A DNA stretch of 64,000 nucleotides from NCBI GenBank assembly GCA_900320245.1, contig ONRP01000022.1, positions 1-64,000 on the forward strand. The letters are read 5' to 3'. This document shows, in pieces, positions 55,851 through 63,783 of this stretch (within the stretch, counting starts at the first letter, position 1; each line of letters begins with the position of its first letter). The translations under genes and the position numbers were made by a program. Under the pieces are notes generated by a model. The model was not told where the DNA came from and did not search any database. It saw only the letters and a list, made by a program, of their open reading frames with translations. This DNA is from an uncultured Prevotellaceae bacterium. GTDB taxonomy: Bacteria > Bacteroidota > Bacteroidia > Bacteroidales > Muribaculaceae.

Positions 55851-55882
55851 CAAAGATAGTGCAAGCCGAGAGAAATGCCAAA
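55851..55882 (-). promoter_or_regulatory. Promoter of prmC, within the shared repeat
   Basis: Minus strand: TTTG, 20-nt spacer, TATCTTTG. Same context as the glnA promoter at 8774-8805. Confidence 0.75.
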
Positions 55883-55897
55883 TTTATTTGAGCATTT

Positions 55898-55920
55898 CCG
55901 AGGCGCAGCCTATCTTCGGC
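55898..55920 (-). repeat. 23-bp word shared with the glnA upstream region
   Basis: Identical to 8833-8855. Confidence 0.7.
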
Positions 55921-56138
55921 GAGGAGCGGCAGCCAATTCGTTTAATTCGTTGTCAAAAATCACCGAGAGCGCCAGCCCGCAAGAACACGAAGGTGTAACA
56001 ATCCGAGTAATCCGCACTGGTCGCGCAATCATACAGAATAAACTGAAAGCCATAGCCTCAACTGTTAAAAACTTACAAAATGAGAAGATTTTTTGTAAAT
56101 TTTCTTTCGATTTATCAATATCTTTAGAAAAAATGTTG

Positions 56139-56146
56139 TAACTTTG
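56139..56146 (+). promoter_or_regulatory. -7 box TAACTTTG for the Lrp/AsnC gene
   Basis: TAACTTTG about 116 nt before the ATG; no strong -33 box. Confidence 0.4.
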
Positions 56147-56261
56147 CGCTCAGTATATAGGCATCCATTTCAGGCCACTTGCTGATTGTAGCCTGTAAAT
56201 GAGCCTATTATAACAATAATTTACTCTAATATTGGTCTCTAATAACTAATAAATATTTCTT

Positions 56262-56747
56262 ATGGCAACTAAACTCGATTCACTTGATTACAAAATTCTG
56301 AAAATGCTGTCGTTGAACGCACGCAAGCCTTATCTGGAGATTGCAAGAACCTGCAACGTGTCGGGCGCTGCAATCCACCAACGCATCCAGAAACTTTACA
56401 ACATGGGCGTCATCAACGGTTCCATTTCCCTCATCAACCCCGCATCAGTAGGTTATCAGACCTGCGCCTACATCGGCTTCTTCCTGAACGACCCCTCCAA
56501 GTTTGACGAGGTGGTGGCACGGCTCAAGACGGTGCCCGAGGTCGTAGAGTGCTATTTCACCACCGGCAAGTATGACATGTTTGTCAAACTGTATGCCAAG
56601 AACAACGACCACCTGTTGCAGGTCATCCATGACCGTTTCCTGAAGATGGGCCTGGGACGCAGCGAGACGCTGATTACCTTTAAGGAAGTGTTCAAACGAC
56701 AGATTCCCATCGAGCCCGACGGCGACAAAGCAGCCGGGGCACAGTAA
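56262..56747 (+). CDS. Lrp/AsnC family transcriptional regulator
   Basis: 161 residues, the standard length. N-terminal winged HTH (LDSLDYKILKMLSLNARKPYLEIARTCNVSGAAIHQRIQKLYNMGVI) and C-terminal RAM ligand-binding domain (YIGFFLNDPSKFDEVVARLKTVPEVVECYFTTGKYDMFVKLYAKN). Such regulators sense amino acids and control metabolic genes. The target is unknown. Ends with a terminator. Confidence 0.93.
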   Translation: MATKLDSLDYKILKMLSLNARKPYLEIARTCNVSGAAIHQRIQKLYNMGVINGSISLINPASVGYQTCAYIGFFLNDPSKFDEVVARLKTVPEVVECYFTTGKYDMFVKLYAKNNDHLLQVIHDRFLKMGLGRSETLITFKEVFKRQIPIEPDGDKAAGAQ

Positions 56748-56752
56748 CCGAC

Positions 56753-56785
56753 AAGGGGGGCGAGTCAGTCGCCCCCTTTATTTTA
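56753..56785 (+). terminator. Intrinsic terminator after the Lrp gene
   Basis: AAGGGGGGCGA, GTCAG loop, TCGCCCCCTTT, then TTTT. Confidence 0.85.
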
Positions 56786-56842
56786 TGACACCTCTCCACA
56801 CCATCCATGGTTTCAGGTTTAATTACAAAAAAGCAAAACAAG

Positions 56843-57643
56843 ATGAAAAACATGATTACAGACAACTTTACCGCACAGGAGCGCCAGTGGCTCGAGGCGG
56901 CAACCCGCATGGCCCATGACGGAGGCCAGGTGCTGAAAGAACACTTCAGACAACGCGACCTCAGCATCGAGGACAAGGGCGGCAGCGCCTACGACATCGT
57001 CACCGAGGCCGACAAGGGCAGCGAACGCATTATCCTGGACCTCATCCACAGCACCTTCCCCGACCACGCCATCCTGAGCGAGGAGAGCGGCGACGACCAT
57101 CGCCAGGCACGCTACCAGTGGGTCATCGACCCCCTCGACGGCACCGTGAACTACAGCGCCGGCATCGCCACCTACTGCATCTCTATCGGCCTGAAGGTCG
57201 ATGGCGTGACACGCTTCGGCTACGTCTATGCCCCGACGCTCGACGAGGAGTTCTGGGCCGTGAAGGGCAAAGGCGCCTATGGCCCCTACGGCCGCCTGCA
57301 GGCCAAGGGGACAACCGAGTTGCAGCGCGCCGTCATCTCCACGGGTTTCCCCTATGACAAAGCGACCAACCCCGACAACAACCTCGACCGCGTGGCACGC
57401 ACCATGCCCCGAATACGCGGACTCAGGCGCCTGGGCTCGGCGGCCATGGACCTGTGCTATGTCGCCGCCGGATGGCTCGACGGCTACTGGGAACTCAACC
57501 TCAAGGAGTGGGACGCCTGTGCCGGAGAACTCATCGCCCAGGAGGCCGGCGCCACCGTCAAGCGCTACCGTGAAGACCACGGCATCTGCATCATGGCAGC
57601 CTGCCCCGGCATCGCCACCCAACTGCTGGAGATGATCGAGTAA
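56843..57643 (+). CDS. suhB: Inositol monophosphatase family protein
   Basis: 266 residues from MKNMITDNF. Mg-dependent phosphatase fold with all motifs: DIVTEADKGSE, LSEESGDD, WVIDPLDGTVNYSAG (metal Asp pair), and LRRLGSAAMDLCYVAAGWLDGYWE...WDACAGELIAQEAGA. Substrates in bacteria include inositol-1-phosphate, sugar phosphates and sometimes FBP or PAP; which one is not decided by sequence. Cytoplasmic. Confidence 0.88.
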   Translation: MKNMITDNFTAQERQWLEAATRMAHDGGQVLKEHFRQRDLSIEDKGGSAYDIVTEADKGSERIILDLIHSTFPDHAILSEESGDDHRQARYQWVIDPLDGTVNYSAGIATYCISIGLKVDGVTRFGYVYAPTLDEEFWAVKGKGAYGPYGRLQAKGTTELQRAVISTGFPYDKATNPDNNLDRVARTMPRIRGLRRLGSAAMDLCYVAAGWLDGYWELNLKEWDACAGELIAQEAGATVKRYREDHGICIMAACPGIATQLLEMIE

Positions 57644-57698
57644 ACGGCATTCCATCATAGCGCACAAAGCCATTAACGATGTTTAACAAATTCGCTCG

Positions 57699-57728
57699 TT
57701 GTTGAACATTGGGCGCTTCGTATCTTTG
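57699..57728 (+). promoter_or_regulatory. Promoter for the FKBP gene
   Basis: TTG 57699-57701, 19-nt spacer, TATCTTTG 57721-57728; 38 nt before the ATG. Confidence 0.65.
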
Positions 57729-57765
57729 CAGCATTAACAATCCTATTCAAAACGACCTTAATACG

Positions 57766-58995
57766 ATGATGAGAAGAATTCTTTACCCTGTTGTGATGTG
57801 CCTTGTGGCATTCACTGCCCTTGGCCACGCCACCGAACAAATCACCAACGATGAGAGCCAATATGCTGTATACCAAACCCTTTCGCCCGAAGCGGCCAGG
57901 GCCGTCGACTCGCTGAGTATTGCGCTCGGCGATGCCTTTGGAATTGGAGCTGGCCTGGAATTGCACAATATTCCAGACGCTGACATCGCGCAAGCCTACA
58001 AAACCATCAACCAGATGGTCTATTGCCAAGAGGGCAGAGATTTCATCACCGGAATGCAGAGGGGAGTAATGATTGCCCAAACGCTTCAGGATATTAAAAA
58101 TAACCGTGGCTACGAACTCAAGAAACAACTGTATTTAGAGCATCTGAAGGCTGAATTATTGAGCGAGAACCCTATTGACTCTTACAAAGCAGGCGCCATA
58201 GAAGAAAGAATCAATGATCTTGTTGAGCAAATCGTTTCCAACGGCGAGGGCCAGAGCGACGCCTTAATCGACTCGTTAAGCAGCGCTATCGGCACTGTGT
58301 CCGGCTTCTATCTGCGCAACAACCTTGACAGCCAAGACCCAGACCTTGAGCAGGTTATTAAGGGCCTTGAATACGGTGCCGGACAGGAAGGCGATGATAT
58401 CTCAATGGCCTATACACAAGTAGGAATCCAAATCGTTCAAGCATTAGATTTTTTCCAGGAGCGAACACGCATGCCGCTCAACAAAGACCTGTTTATGGAG
58501 CACCTGACCCGTGGGTTGAGTGTTGCAGCCATCGACGAAGAAGAGTATCGAACACTAAATGACAAAATTGAGATGTGGATGGAAAGGGTAGCCGAACTCT
58601 CACCCGAATCTATCGCCAACAAGAAAGCCGGCGAGGCCTATATGGAACAATTACGCAAAGACAAGAGTTTCAAGTTCACCAAGAGCGGAATGGCCTATAA
58701 GATGCTCAAGAAGGGCAAGGGCGAGAAGTTTACCGAAGATGATGTGGTAAATACCATCTATGTGGCCAAGCACCTCGACGGCACCGAGTTCGACTCGAGC
58801 GACGGCGAACCCATGCCCCTTAGTACCAATCAGGTCATTCCGGGCTTTGCCGAGATGCTGCAACTCATGAAACCCGGCGGCAAAGCAATCGTTGTCATCC
58901 CCGGCAATTTGGCCTATGGCGCCATGGGCGTCGGAGATCTCGGCCCCAACGAAACCCTCATCTTCGAAATCGAAACCGTCGACCGCCAACAATAA
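57766..58995 (+). CDS. Secreted FKBP-type peptidyl-prolyl isomerase
   Basis: 409 residues. A signal peptide (about 1-24, VAFTALGHA) is followed by two helical FKBP_N-like segments (each near 'G.QIVQALDFFQERTRMPLNKDLF' in style), then a C-terminal FKBP domain (about 318-405): LDGTEFDSSDGEPM, NQVIPGFAEMLQLMKPGGKAIVVIPGNLAYGAMG. Active-site residues FDSS, VIPG and AYG are retained. Probably a periplasmic folding catalyst. The FKBP_N duplication is longer than in FkpA/Mip (~250 residues). Confidence 0.84.
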   Translation: MMRRILYPVVMCLVAFTALGHATEQITNDESQYAVYQTLSPEAARAVDSLSIALGDAFGIGAGLELHNIPDADIAQAYKTINQMVYCQEGRDFITGMQRGVMIAQTLQDIKNNRGYELKKQLYLEHLKAELLSENPIDSYKAGAIEERINDLVEQIVSNGEGQSDALIDSLSSAIGTVSGFYLRNNLDSQDPDLEQVIKGLEYGAGQEGDDISMAYTQVGIQIVQALDFFQERTRMPLNKDLFMEHLTRGLSVAAIDEEEYRTLNDKIEMWMERVAELSPESIANKKAGEAYMEQLRKDKSFKFTKSGMAYKMLKKGKGEKFTEDDVVNTIYVAKHLDGTEFDSSDGEPMPLSTNQVIPGFAEMLQLMKPGGKAIVVIPGNLAYGAMGVGDLGPNETLIFEIETVDRQQ

Positions 58996-59079
58996 CGTGC
59001 TTCTGATTACATCTAAATTTTAGGATCAGATTAATTGAAAATCTCATACACTTATACATTGTATTGACAATATTTGCAT

Positions 59080-59087
59080 TACCTTTG
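59080..59087 (+). promoter_or_regulatory. -7 box TACCTTTG for trpS
   Basis: TACCTTTG with TTG at 59059-59061 (18-nt spacing), 35 nt before the ATG at 59122; rules out the in-frame ATG at 59074. Confidence 0.6.
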
Positions 59088-59121
59088 CAGTCTATTTATT
59101 GAAAATACAAGAAATCAGAAT

Positions 59122-60195
59122 ATGGATAAGAAGATTGTTTTAAGCGGAATCCGCCCCACAGGGCAGTTGCACCTGGGCAATTACCTGGGCGCGTTGAGTA
59201 ACTTTGTGAAGATGCAGAACGAGGGCAAGTATGACAGTTACTACTTCATTGCCGACCTGCACGCACTCACGACCAACCCTGACCCCAAAGAACTGCACAC
59301 CAACGTGCGCCACATCCTGGCCGAGTATCTGGCCGCCGGTCTCGACCCCGAGAAGTCGACCATCTTTGTGCAGAGCGATGTGCCCGAGGTGAGCGAGATG
59401 TACCTGTTGCTGAACATGCATGTGGGCATCGGCGAACTGATGCGCACCGCCGCCTTCAAAGACAAGGCCCGCAAGGCCCTCGGCATCACGGCCCCCTCCC
59501 AGGGCGATGACGACGAGGACGTGGCCAAGGAAATCATCGGCGCCAGCACCAACAAGCGCGTGAACGCCGGCCTGTTGACCTACCCCACCCTGATGGCTGT
59601 GGACATCCTCATCCAGCGCGCCGACTTCGTGCCCGTTGGCAAGGACCAGGAGCAGCACCTGGAGTTGACCCGCCGCTTTGCCCGCCGCTTCAACTCGTTC
59701 TACAAGGTCGACTATTTCAACGAGCCGCAGAACTTCAACTTCGGCAGCGCGCCCGTCAAGGTGCCCGGCCTGGACGGCAGCGGCAAGATGGGCAAGAGCG
59801 AGGGCAACTGCATCTATCTGGTTGACGACGAGAAGACCATCCGCAAGAAGGTGATGCGTGCCGTGACCGACGGTGGTCCCACCGAGCCCAACCAGCCCAT
59901 GGCCGAACCCGTGCAGAACCTGTTTACGATTCTCAAACTCGTCGGCACGCCCGACAAGGTCGAGTTCTTCACCGAGGCCTACAACAACTGCTCGATCCGC
60001 TACGGTGACCTCAAGAAGGAGATTGCCGAGGACATCGTGGCCATGACCACGCCCATCCGCGAGCGCATCCTGGACATCGAGAACGACAGTGCCTACCTGC
60101 ACCGCGTCCTGGAGATGGGTGCCGAGCGTGCCCGTGCCCGTGCCGGCAAGACGCTGGCCGACGTGCGCGAAATCATGGGCATCACGAAGTTCTGA
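59122..60195 (+). CDS. trpS: Tryptophanyl-tRNA synthetase
   Basis: 357 residues, class I aminoacyl-tRNA synthetase charging tRNA-Trp. Signature PTGQLHLGN (HIGH-type) near the N-terminus, GKMGKSEGN (KMSKS-type) in the middle, and the Trp/ATP-binding ADFVPVGKDQEQHLELTR. An insertion of about 20 acidic residues (PSQGDDDEDVAKEIIG) is notable. Own promoter. Followed by a repeat-rich gap. Confidence 0.96.
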   Translation: MDKKIVLSGIRPTGQLHLGNYLGALSNFVKMQNEGKYDSYYFIADLHALTTNPDPKELHTNVRHILAEYLAAGLDPEKSTIFVQSDVPEVSEMYLLLNMHVGIGELMRTAAFKDKARKALGITAPSQGDDDEDVAKEIIGASTNKRVNAGLLTYPTLMAVDILIQRADFVPVGKDQEQHLELTRRFARRFNSFYKVDYFNEPQNFNFGSAPVKVPGLDGSGKMGKSEGNCIYLVDDEKTIRKKVMRAVTDGGPTEPNQPMAEPVQNLFTILKLVGTPDKVEFFTEAYNNCSIRYGDLKKEIAEDIVAMTTPIRERILDIENDSAYLHRVLEMGAERARARAGKTLADVREIMGITKF

Positions 60196-60198
60196 TTA

Positions 60199-60370
60199 AG
60201 TCCTGAGTCCTAAGTCCCTAGTCCTGAGTCCTGAGTCCCTAGTTGGCATCCGCACACAGAAGGGCCAAGGACCACAACGTACGACTAAAAACCAGAAACT
60301 AGGGACTAGAAACTAGGGACTAGGGACTAGAAACTAGGGACTAGAAACTAGAAACTAGAAACTAGAAACT
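60199..60370. repeat. Paired complementary arms of CTAGTCCCTAGT-type repeats
   Basis: Left arm (60199-60243) is built from GTCCTGAGTCCCTA; right arm (60294-60370) from ACTAGGGACTAGAA. They are reverse complements in many registers. The middle carries GGCATCCGCA (60245-60254). The right arm ends at the start of the next gene (60371). Confidence 0.8.
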
Positions 60371-61081
60371 ATGAAAGGATTCATCGAGGACGAGGAATTC
60401 GGTAAGATATTTGTGGAACTGCGCCGGGGCATGACCTCGGTGCGGTTCACTTATCAGGCCGACGGTAACCTGCTGTTGCGGGCACCGTTGGGCGTAACGG
60501 TGAGCGACCTGCGGCAGATGGTCGAGGCCAACCGTGAGCGCCTGCGCACACTGCCCCGTCCCGAGACCGTAACCTTTCGCTTCGGGCAGGTGATCGAGTG
60601 TTTCCGCTGCCGCGTCATGATTGAGCGCCAAACCAGAATGCCAGGCTACATCCTCAACCACTGGGACGGTGACACCCTGCACCTGCAGCCCCACGAGACG
60701 GCCGACCTTGCCGACGAAGCCGTCAAGCGCACGCTCTCCAGTGTTATCGGCCGCGCCATGGAGGTCCAAGCCCATGCCGTGCTGCTGCCCTATGCCCGCC
60801 AAGTCGCTGACGCTTTGGGGCTGAAGCCGGCCGGCTTTGAAGTGGGCCGCGGCATGCGCAAACTGGGCCACTGCACCACAAAACGTGTCATTCAACTCTC
60901 GCGCAACCTCATGTTCCTGCCCGAAGCGCTGGTGCGCTACATTATCTGCCACGAGTTGGCCCACCTCACCCACATGAACCACTCGCCGCAGTTCCATGCC
61001 CTGTGCGACGAGTACACCGGCGGCAAGGAAAAGGAACTGGAACGCCAACTGCGCCAATTCCGCTTCCCCATCCTCAAATAA
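60371..61081 (+). CDS. YgjP-like zinc metallopeptidase (PF01863)
   Basis: 236 residues, cytoplasmic. The zinc site is ICHELAHLTHMNHSPQFHALCDEY (HExxH plus downstream His), and the upstream LGHCTTKRVIQLSRNLMFLP region matches the family. Family members occur across bacteria, often annotated as M48-like or SprT-like; substrate unknown. The start abuts the repeat arm, so the ribosome-binding region lies within that repeat. Confidence 0.85.
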   Translation: MKGFIEDEEFGKIFVELRRGMTSVRFTYQADGNLLLRAPLGVTVSDLRQMVEANRERLRTLPRPETVTFRFGQVIECFRCRVMIERQTRMPGYILNHWDGDTLHLQPHETADLADEAVKRTLSSVIGRAMEVQAHAVLLPYARQVADALGLKPAGFEVGRGMRKLGHCTTKRVIQLSRNLMFLPEALVRYIICHELAHLTHMNHSPQFHALCDEYTGGKEKELERQLRQFRFPILK

Positions 61082-61115
61082 TAAACATAACGGCATCCGC
61101 GTCCATGGGATTAAA

Positions 61116-61177
61116 GACAACTCAAACAACTTTTACAACTCTTATATGATGTTGTCAATCGTTGTCCATGTTGTTTT
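61116..61177. repeat. Paired complementary ACAACT/GTTGT arms
   Basis: Left ACAACTCAAACAACTTTTACAAC (start 61118) and right TGTTGTCAATCGTTGTCC (start 61150) pair with several registers. Confidence 0.55.
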
Positions 61178-61287
61178 TTAAAAATCTTAGCGTGATTCTA
61201 AGGGGCGCGTTAGTCCAAGAATTAGAATAATTCGTGAAATTCGTAGTTTATTATCTTAGCGTCTTAGCGTGAGGTTCTGACGAGGCG

Positions 61288-61373
61288 CACGGACATAAAG
61301 GAACACAACAAATACAAATAATTGATTTCCAAAGATTTGTATTTATTGTGTTTGTTGTTTTCCCTTTATCCGT
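61288..61373. repeat. Long imperfect inverted repeat
   Basis: Left arm about 61288-61322 (ACACAACAAATACAAATA) and right arm about 61334-61373 (TTTGTATTTATTGTG) pair over about 35 bp. Between convergent genes, so it could end transcription both ways. Confidence 0.7.
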
Positions 61374-61391
61374 GTTGTCGTGAAGCGTGCG

Positions 61392-62468
61392 TCAGTGGAT
61401 GGTGACTTGGGTGGCGCCGAAGCCGTACTCGCGGAAACTGGCATCTTGGGCGGTGCAGCGCGGGTAGCGGCGCTTGAGTTCGCTCAGCAGATGCTGACGC
61501 AGTTTGCCCTCGCCCTTGCCGTGAATGAAGACGATGCGCTGGCCGTGCTTACTCAGGTTGGCGTCCATCACCTCGCGGAACTTGTCCATCTGGTACTCGA
61601 GGATGGCGCCGGGTGTCATGCCGTTCAGGTTGTCCATCAGCGACGAGATGTGCAGGTCCTGCACAATGATGCCGTTGTTGTCAGTCTTCTTTTGCACAGG
61701 CTTGCGCTGAGGTCGGTCCATGCGTTTCTTCTCCTTCAAGGCGCGTTCCAGTTCGCCGCTGTCGATGCGCATCATGCGTGCCGGACGGTCGTTGGTGACG
61801 ATTTCGATGGCGATGACGGGCACGTCAAAGTAGGGATTCTCGTGGAAACAATGCACCTTGTAGAACTTGGTCACATCGAGGCGCTGCTCGACGAGGGCCG
61901 GATTCTTCAACTTGAAGCCCTTGCCCTGCTTGAAGGCGACATACTGCACGGCGACGTGCGTCATGTCGTTGAGGTCATCGTGCCCGAACTCCTCGAGTTG
62001 CACCTGGATGTTGGGCTCAACGATGCCGTGGTAGCGGGTCTTCCACTCGCCGTCACCGTCGCCGCGCGTCATGTAGGTGAAATACAGGAAATAGTTGGAG
62101 TCGTTGACCAGCGACGCATAGAACGTGGTGGTGTTCAGGTGCTTGATTTCGCGTGCCTCGTAGCCCAGCACCACGTTTAGCACCTCGCCCTCGGGGGTCT
62201 CCTCGATGGGCAGAACGGGTTCAGGAGCGGGCTGGGGCCTGGGAGCAGGTTTGTCGGGCTCTACCTGACGGGTGCGGATGTCCAGCGGGCGGTCATAGGC
62301 CGATGCCTTGGTTCCCGCCTGCCCCACAACGACCAGGTCGCGCTCCAGCGCGGGGCGCTCAAAGCCGTCCTCGTCCTCCACATAGACGGTCTTGCCGTCA
62401 ATCCTGGAAACTCTGCCGCCTCCCACGTCGTTGAGGAAGCGCACGATATCGTTAACTTTTACATTCAT
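61392..62468 (-). CDS. DUF2027 and Smr-domain protein
   Basis: 358 residues from MNVKVNDIVRFLND. The N-terminal part is a KOW/Tudor-like beta domain (GGGRVSRIDGKTVYVEDEDGF), the middle is DUF2027 (beta-rich, residues about 110-270), and the C-terminus is an Smr domain (about 285-358) with VFIHGKGEGKLRQHLLSEL, the HGxG motif of a nicking or nuclease-like fold as in MutS2. The role is unknown. Own promoter. Confidence 0.85.
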   Translation of the reverse strand: MNVKVNDIVRFLNDVGGGRVSRIDGKTVYVEDEDGFERPALERDLVVVGQAGTKASAYDRPLDIRTRQVEPDKPAPRPQPAPEPVLPIEETPEGEVLNVVLGYEAREIKHLNTTTFYASLVNDSNYFLYFTYMTRGDGDGEWKTRYHGIVEPNIQVQLEEFGHDDLNDMTHVAVQYVAFKQGKGFKLKNPALVEQRLDVTKFYKVHCFHENPYFDVPVIAIEIVTNDRPARMMRIDSGELERALKEKKRMDRPQRKPVQKKTDNNGIIVQDLHISSLMDNLNGMTPGAILEYQMDKFREVMDANLSKHGQRIVFIHGKGEGKLRQHLLSELKRRYPRCTAQDASFREYGFGATQVTIH

Positions 62469-62493
62469 TGCAGTGTCATTTTTTTTTAGGCTG

Positions 62494-62524
62494 CAAAGGT
62501 ACACAATTCATACCACTTGGGCAA
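62494..62524 (-). promoter_or_regulatory. Promoter of the DUF2027-Smr gene
   Basis: Minus strand: TTG, 20-nt spacer, TACCTTTG; 25 nt before the ATG at 62468. It excludes the ATG at 62504. Confidence 0.65.
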
Positions 62525-62530
62525 CTAACA

Positions 62531-62590
62531 AGACAACTTGAACAACAAAAAGGTTGTCAACGGTTGACAGGTTTGTTGTTCAAGTTGTCT
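62531..62590. repeat. Perfect 19-bp inverted repeat with inner stem
   Basis: AGACAACTTGAACAACAAA (62531-62549) is exactly complementary to 62572-62590, and the loop holds a second small stem (GGTTGTCAA / TTGACAGG). Lies after cydB on the minus strand and may terminate it. Confidence 0.8.
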
Positions 62591-62622
62591 GTAAAACAGC
62601 CGTCCTTTGGGCTCAGGACCGT

Positions 62623-63762
62623 TTAGTACTTGTGGTCGGTGTCGTTGAGTTCGTCGATGGTGAGTTTGCGATGGTCCATCTTGTACCAGCAGTAGGCGAT
62701 GTAGGCCAGCACAAAGGGCACAAGGATGCTCACGACGGCCATCACGGTGAGGGTGAACTCACTCGACGAACTGTTGCGCAGCGTGAGCGAACTCTGCACG
62801 TCGAGCAGCGAGGGCAGGTAGGCCGTGTTGTTGTAACCCACCACCCAGAACAGCGTCATCACCACCAGCACGGTGCCGATGCCCGCAGGCCAGATGCCGC
62901 AATGGTAGTCACCCTTGAGCAGCGTCTTGCCGATGCCGAAGAGCACCATCACCACACCGATAAGCAAGAAGATCAGTGCCCACCACATGTCGAGGAAGTT
63001 CTTGAGATACTTGTAGGGAACCCACTCGGCATTGCCGCTGTCGTCATAGCCCACACCGGCCGACGTGAGAAGCACGACCACCACGGCGAGGAACAGGGGC
63101 ACAAAGACGCCGGCATTGACCAGCAGCAGGTGACGCTGGCTGGCCCTCACCTCCTCATCATCGATGTTGTTGATGAAGTAGAGTGACGCCAGCGTGCGGG
63201 CCAGGAAGAACACCATCACGCCGAACAGCAGGTTTTTCCAGCACAGGATGGCCTCGATGCCATGCCGCGGTCCCCACTGCGAAATCGAGGAGTTCTGCAC
63301 GTCGAGGATATTGCTCTTGGTCACCGTGAACTCGGCACCGAAGAACATCGTCGCCACGGCTACGCCCAGCAGCACGGGGCCCACGATGCCGTTGATGAGC
63401 AGCAGCGTGTCGTAGAAACGCGAGCCGTAGATGTTGCCCGGCTTGGACCGGTACTCATAACTGATGGCCTGGATAACGAAACTGAACAGGATGAGCATCC
63501 ACAGCCAGTAGGCACCGCCGAAACTCGTACTGTAGAACAACGGGAACGAGGCAAAGAAGGCGCCGCCAAAGGTCACCAGCGTCGTGTATGTCAACTCCCA
63601 CTTGCGGCCCATCGAGTTGATGAGCAACGCGCGCTTGTCGGGCTTGCCGTAGTGGATGAGCATCGACTGGCCGCCCTGCACCATGAGCAGGAACACCAGC
63701 AGCGCGCCCAGCACCGACATGATGAGCCACCAGTAATTCTGTAACAGATTGTATGTTGTCAT
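62623..63762 (-). CDS. cydB: Cytochrome bd ubiquinol oxidase subunit II
   Basis: Inner-membrane partner of CydA in the high-affinity terminal oxidase that reduces O2 to water; gives oxygen scavenging to anaerobes. 379 residues with about nine hydrophobic helices (NYWWLIMSVLGALLVFLLMVQGGQSM at the N-terminus, GPVLLGVAVATMFFG, VFFLARTLASLYFI). The N-terminus and the RSKPGNIYGSRFYD loop are typical. It follows cydA by 21 bp on the minus strand. Confidence 0.94.
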   Translation of the reverse strand: MTTYNLLQNYWWLIMSVLGALLVFLLMVQGGQSMLIHYGKPDKRALLINSMGRKWELTYTTLVTFGGAFFASFPLFYSTSFGGAYWLWMLILFSFVIQAISYEYRSKPGNIYGSRFYDTLLLINGIVGPVLLGVAVATMFFGAEFTVTKSNILDVQNSSISQWGPRHGIEAILCWKNLLFGVMVFFLARTLASLYFINNIDDEEVRASQRHLLLVNAGVFVPLFLAVVVVLLTSAGVGYDDSGNAEWVPYKYLKNFLDMWWALIFLLIGVVMVLFGIGKTLLKGDYHCGIWPAGIGTVLVVMTLFWVVGYNNTAYLPSLLDVQSSLTLRNSSSSEFTLTVMAVVSILVPFVLAYIAYCWYKMDHRKLTIDELNDTDHKY

Positions 63763-63783
63763 GACTTGGGTCCTCCTTATTGA

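Larger units (their letters stand above)
55844..56261. other. Divergent region between prmC and the Lrp gene
   Basis: Carries the prmC promoter repeat (55851-55920), ATTCG-type repeats (55933-55955), and the Lrp -7 box (56139-56146). Confidence 0.55.
61082..61391. other. Convergent intergenic region with two hairpin-forming repeats
   Basis: Contains paired arms at 61116-61177 and 61288-61373, an ATTCG-type block (61213-61250), repeats of ATCTTAGCG, and GGCATCCGC at 61092-61100. Confidence 0.6.
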
